Part shown: piece after piece, positions 50,319-50,485 of the stretch | How the letters are laid out: each line of letters begins with the position of its first letter | Position numbering within the stretch: position 1 is the stretch's first letter | Assembly: GCF_004794515.1 (NCBI RefSeq) | Contig: NZ_SSDF01000037.1 | Span: 1-50,485 of the forward strand | Direction: 5' to 3' | Source of the DNA: Microbacterium sp. A20 | GTDB taxonomy: Bacteria > Actinomycetota > Actinomycetes > Actinomycetales > Microbacteriaceae | DNA length: 50,485 nt | The notes under the pieces: model-generated | The model's database searches: none | Told to the model about the DNA's origin: nothing | What the model saw: the letters and a program-made list of their open reading frames with translations, nothing else | Position numbers and translations under genes: made by a program

Positions 50319-50485
50319 CACCGCGCGACGACATCACCGAGCTCATTCCCGAACGCAGAACCCTCAGTCCACGAAGTCGTACTCCTGGAACTCGGCGACC
50401 TCTCGCGAAGACTGCCCAACCACCGATCCCTGGCACTCGTGCTCCCTGACTGGCCGGACGCCCGTCAGCGGGACCGCGCGATCGA
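50315..50485 (+). pseudogene. partial gene at window edge with probable frameshift
   Basis: GTG 50315 overlaps the previous stop as GTGA and starts VTPRDDITELIP. The frame then degenerates, while a second frame, open from 50319 but with no start codon, becomes clearly coding from 50352 to the window end (EPSVHEVVLLELGDLSRRLP, SLALVLPDWPDARQRDRAI). Dropping one G at 50351 joins them. This suggests a single-base indel or sequencing error in a further array gene that continues beyond the window. The family is unknown. Confidence 0.45.

Noticed and set aside
43296..50485. Reading the array as an anti-phage defence island.
   Set aside because: No nuclease, NTPase, TIR, reverse transcriptase or restriction-modification motif is visible in these products; the family resemblances are to immunity proteins.

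Overview
The window is high-GC actinobacterial chromosome, most likely from Microbacteriaceae (Microbacterium or a close relative). The basis is strong G/C third-position bias, many GTG starts, the arrangement of rsmA/ispE, tatD/metG and rsmI/pmt, and very frequent start codons placed 6-8 bases after a TANNNT -10 box, which suggests leaderless mRNAs. No rRNA, tRNA, CRISPR array, integrase or insertion sequence was seen.

Layout. 1-1025: the 3' end of a PucR-type regulator and an Lrp/AsnC regulator with a palindromic candidate operator. 1036-9286: housekeeping genes. rsmA, an aldo/keto reductase and ispE form a tightly coupled minus-strand unit, followed by a convergent MFS exporter, a TatD nuclease, metG and a membrane-anchored molybdopterin oxidoreductase. 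9448-17169: a sugar operon on the minus strand, with a LacI regulator, a lipoprotein binding protein, two permeases, a fused dual ATPase of the peptide/oligosaccharide ABC family and a GH1 beta-glycosidase. It has a LacI-type operator over its -10 box. 17166-19582: rsmI and a divergent protein O-mannosyltransferase gene. 19587-22527: an aminotransferase, an amino-acid permease broken by one missing base, and an AsnC regulator. 22686-31305: a DUF255 thioredoxin-like protein, an FMN reductase, a second aldo/keto reductase, a polytopic DUF418/DUF1624 protein and the helicase gene hrpA, which carries three copies of a dispersed repeat inside its reading frame. 31345-43306: an MDR oxidoreductase, then a second complete peptide-type ABC transporter co-transcribed with a luciferase-like monooxygenase and two carboxymuconolactone-decarboxylase/AhpD-like proteins. 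Next come a second luciferase-like monooxygenase, a Gfo/Idh/MocA oxidoreductase and a NYN-nuclease/OST-HTH protein.

43296-50485 (and beyond) is different: lower GC, small genes, Shine-Dalgarno or overlap-coupled starts, and many unrelated small proteins in two divergent units. Several look like known immunity families of polymorphic toxin systems: Imm26, MafI, DUF4265, a double-CXXCG (SitI6-like) protein, a DUF7660-like protein and a Tdi1/DUF1851 protein. No toxin gene is visible. I read this as a polyimmunity island, an array of orphan immunity genes that probably protects against toxins of competing strains. It includes an uncharacterised duplicated family (45392-45832 and 47324-47752), three or more proteins I cannot assign, and apparent gene remnants. 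It is the most interesting part of the window.

All family calls come from reading motifs by eye. No database search was run.
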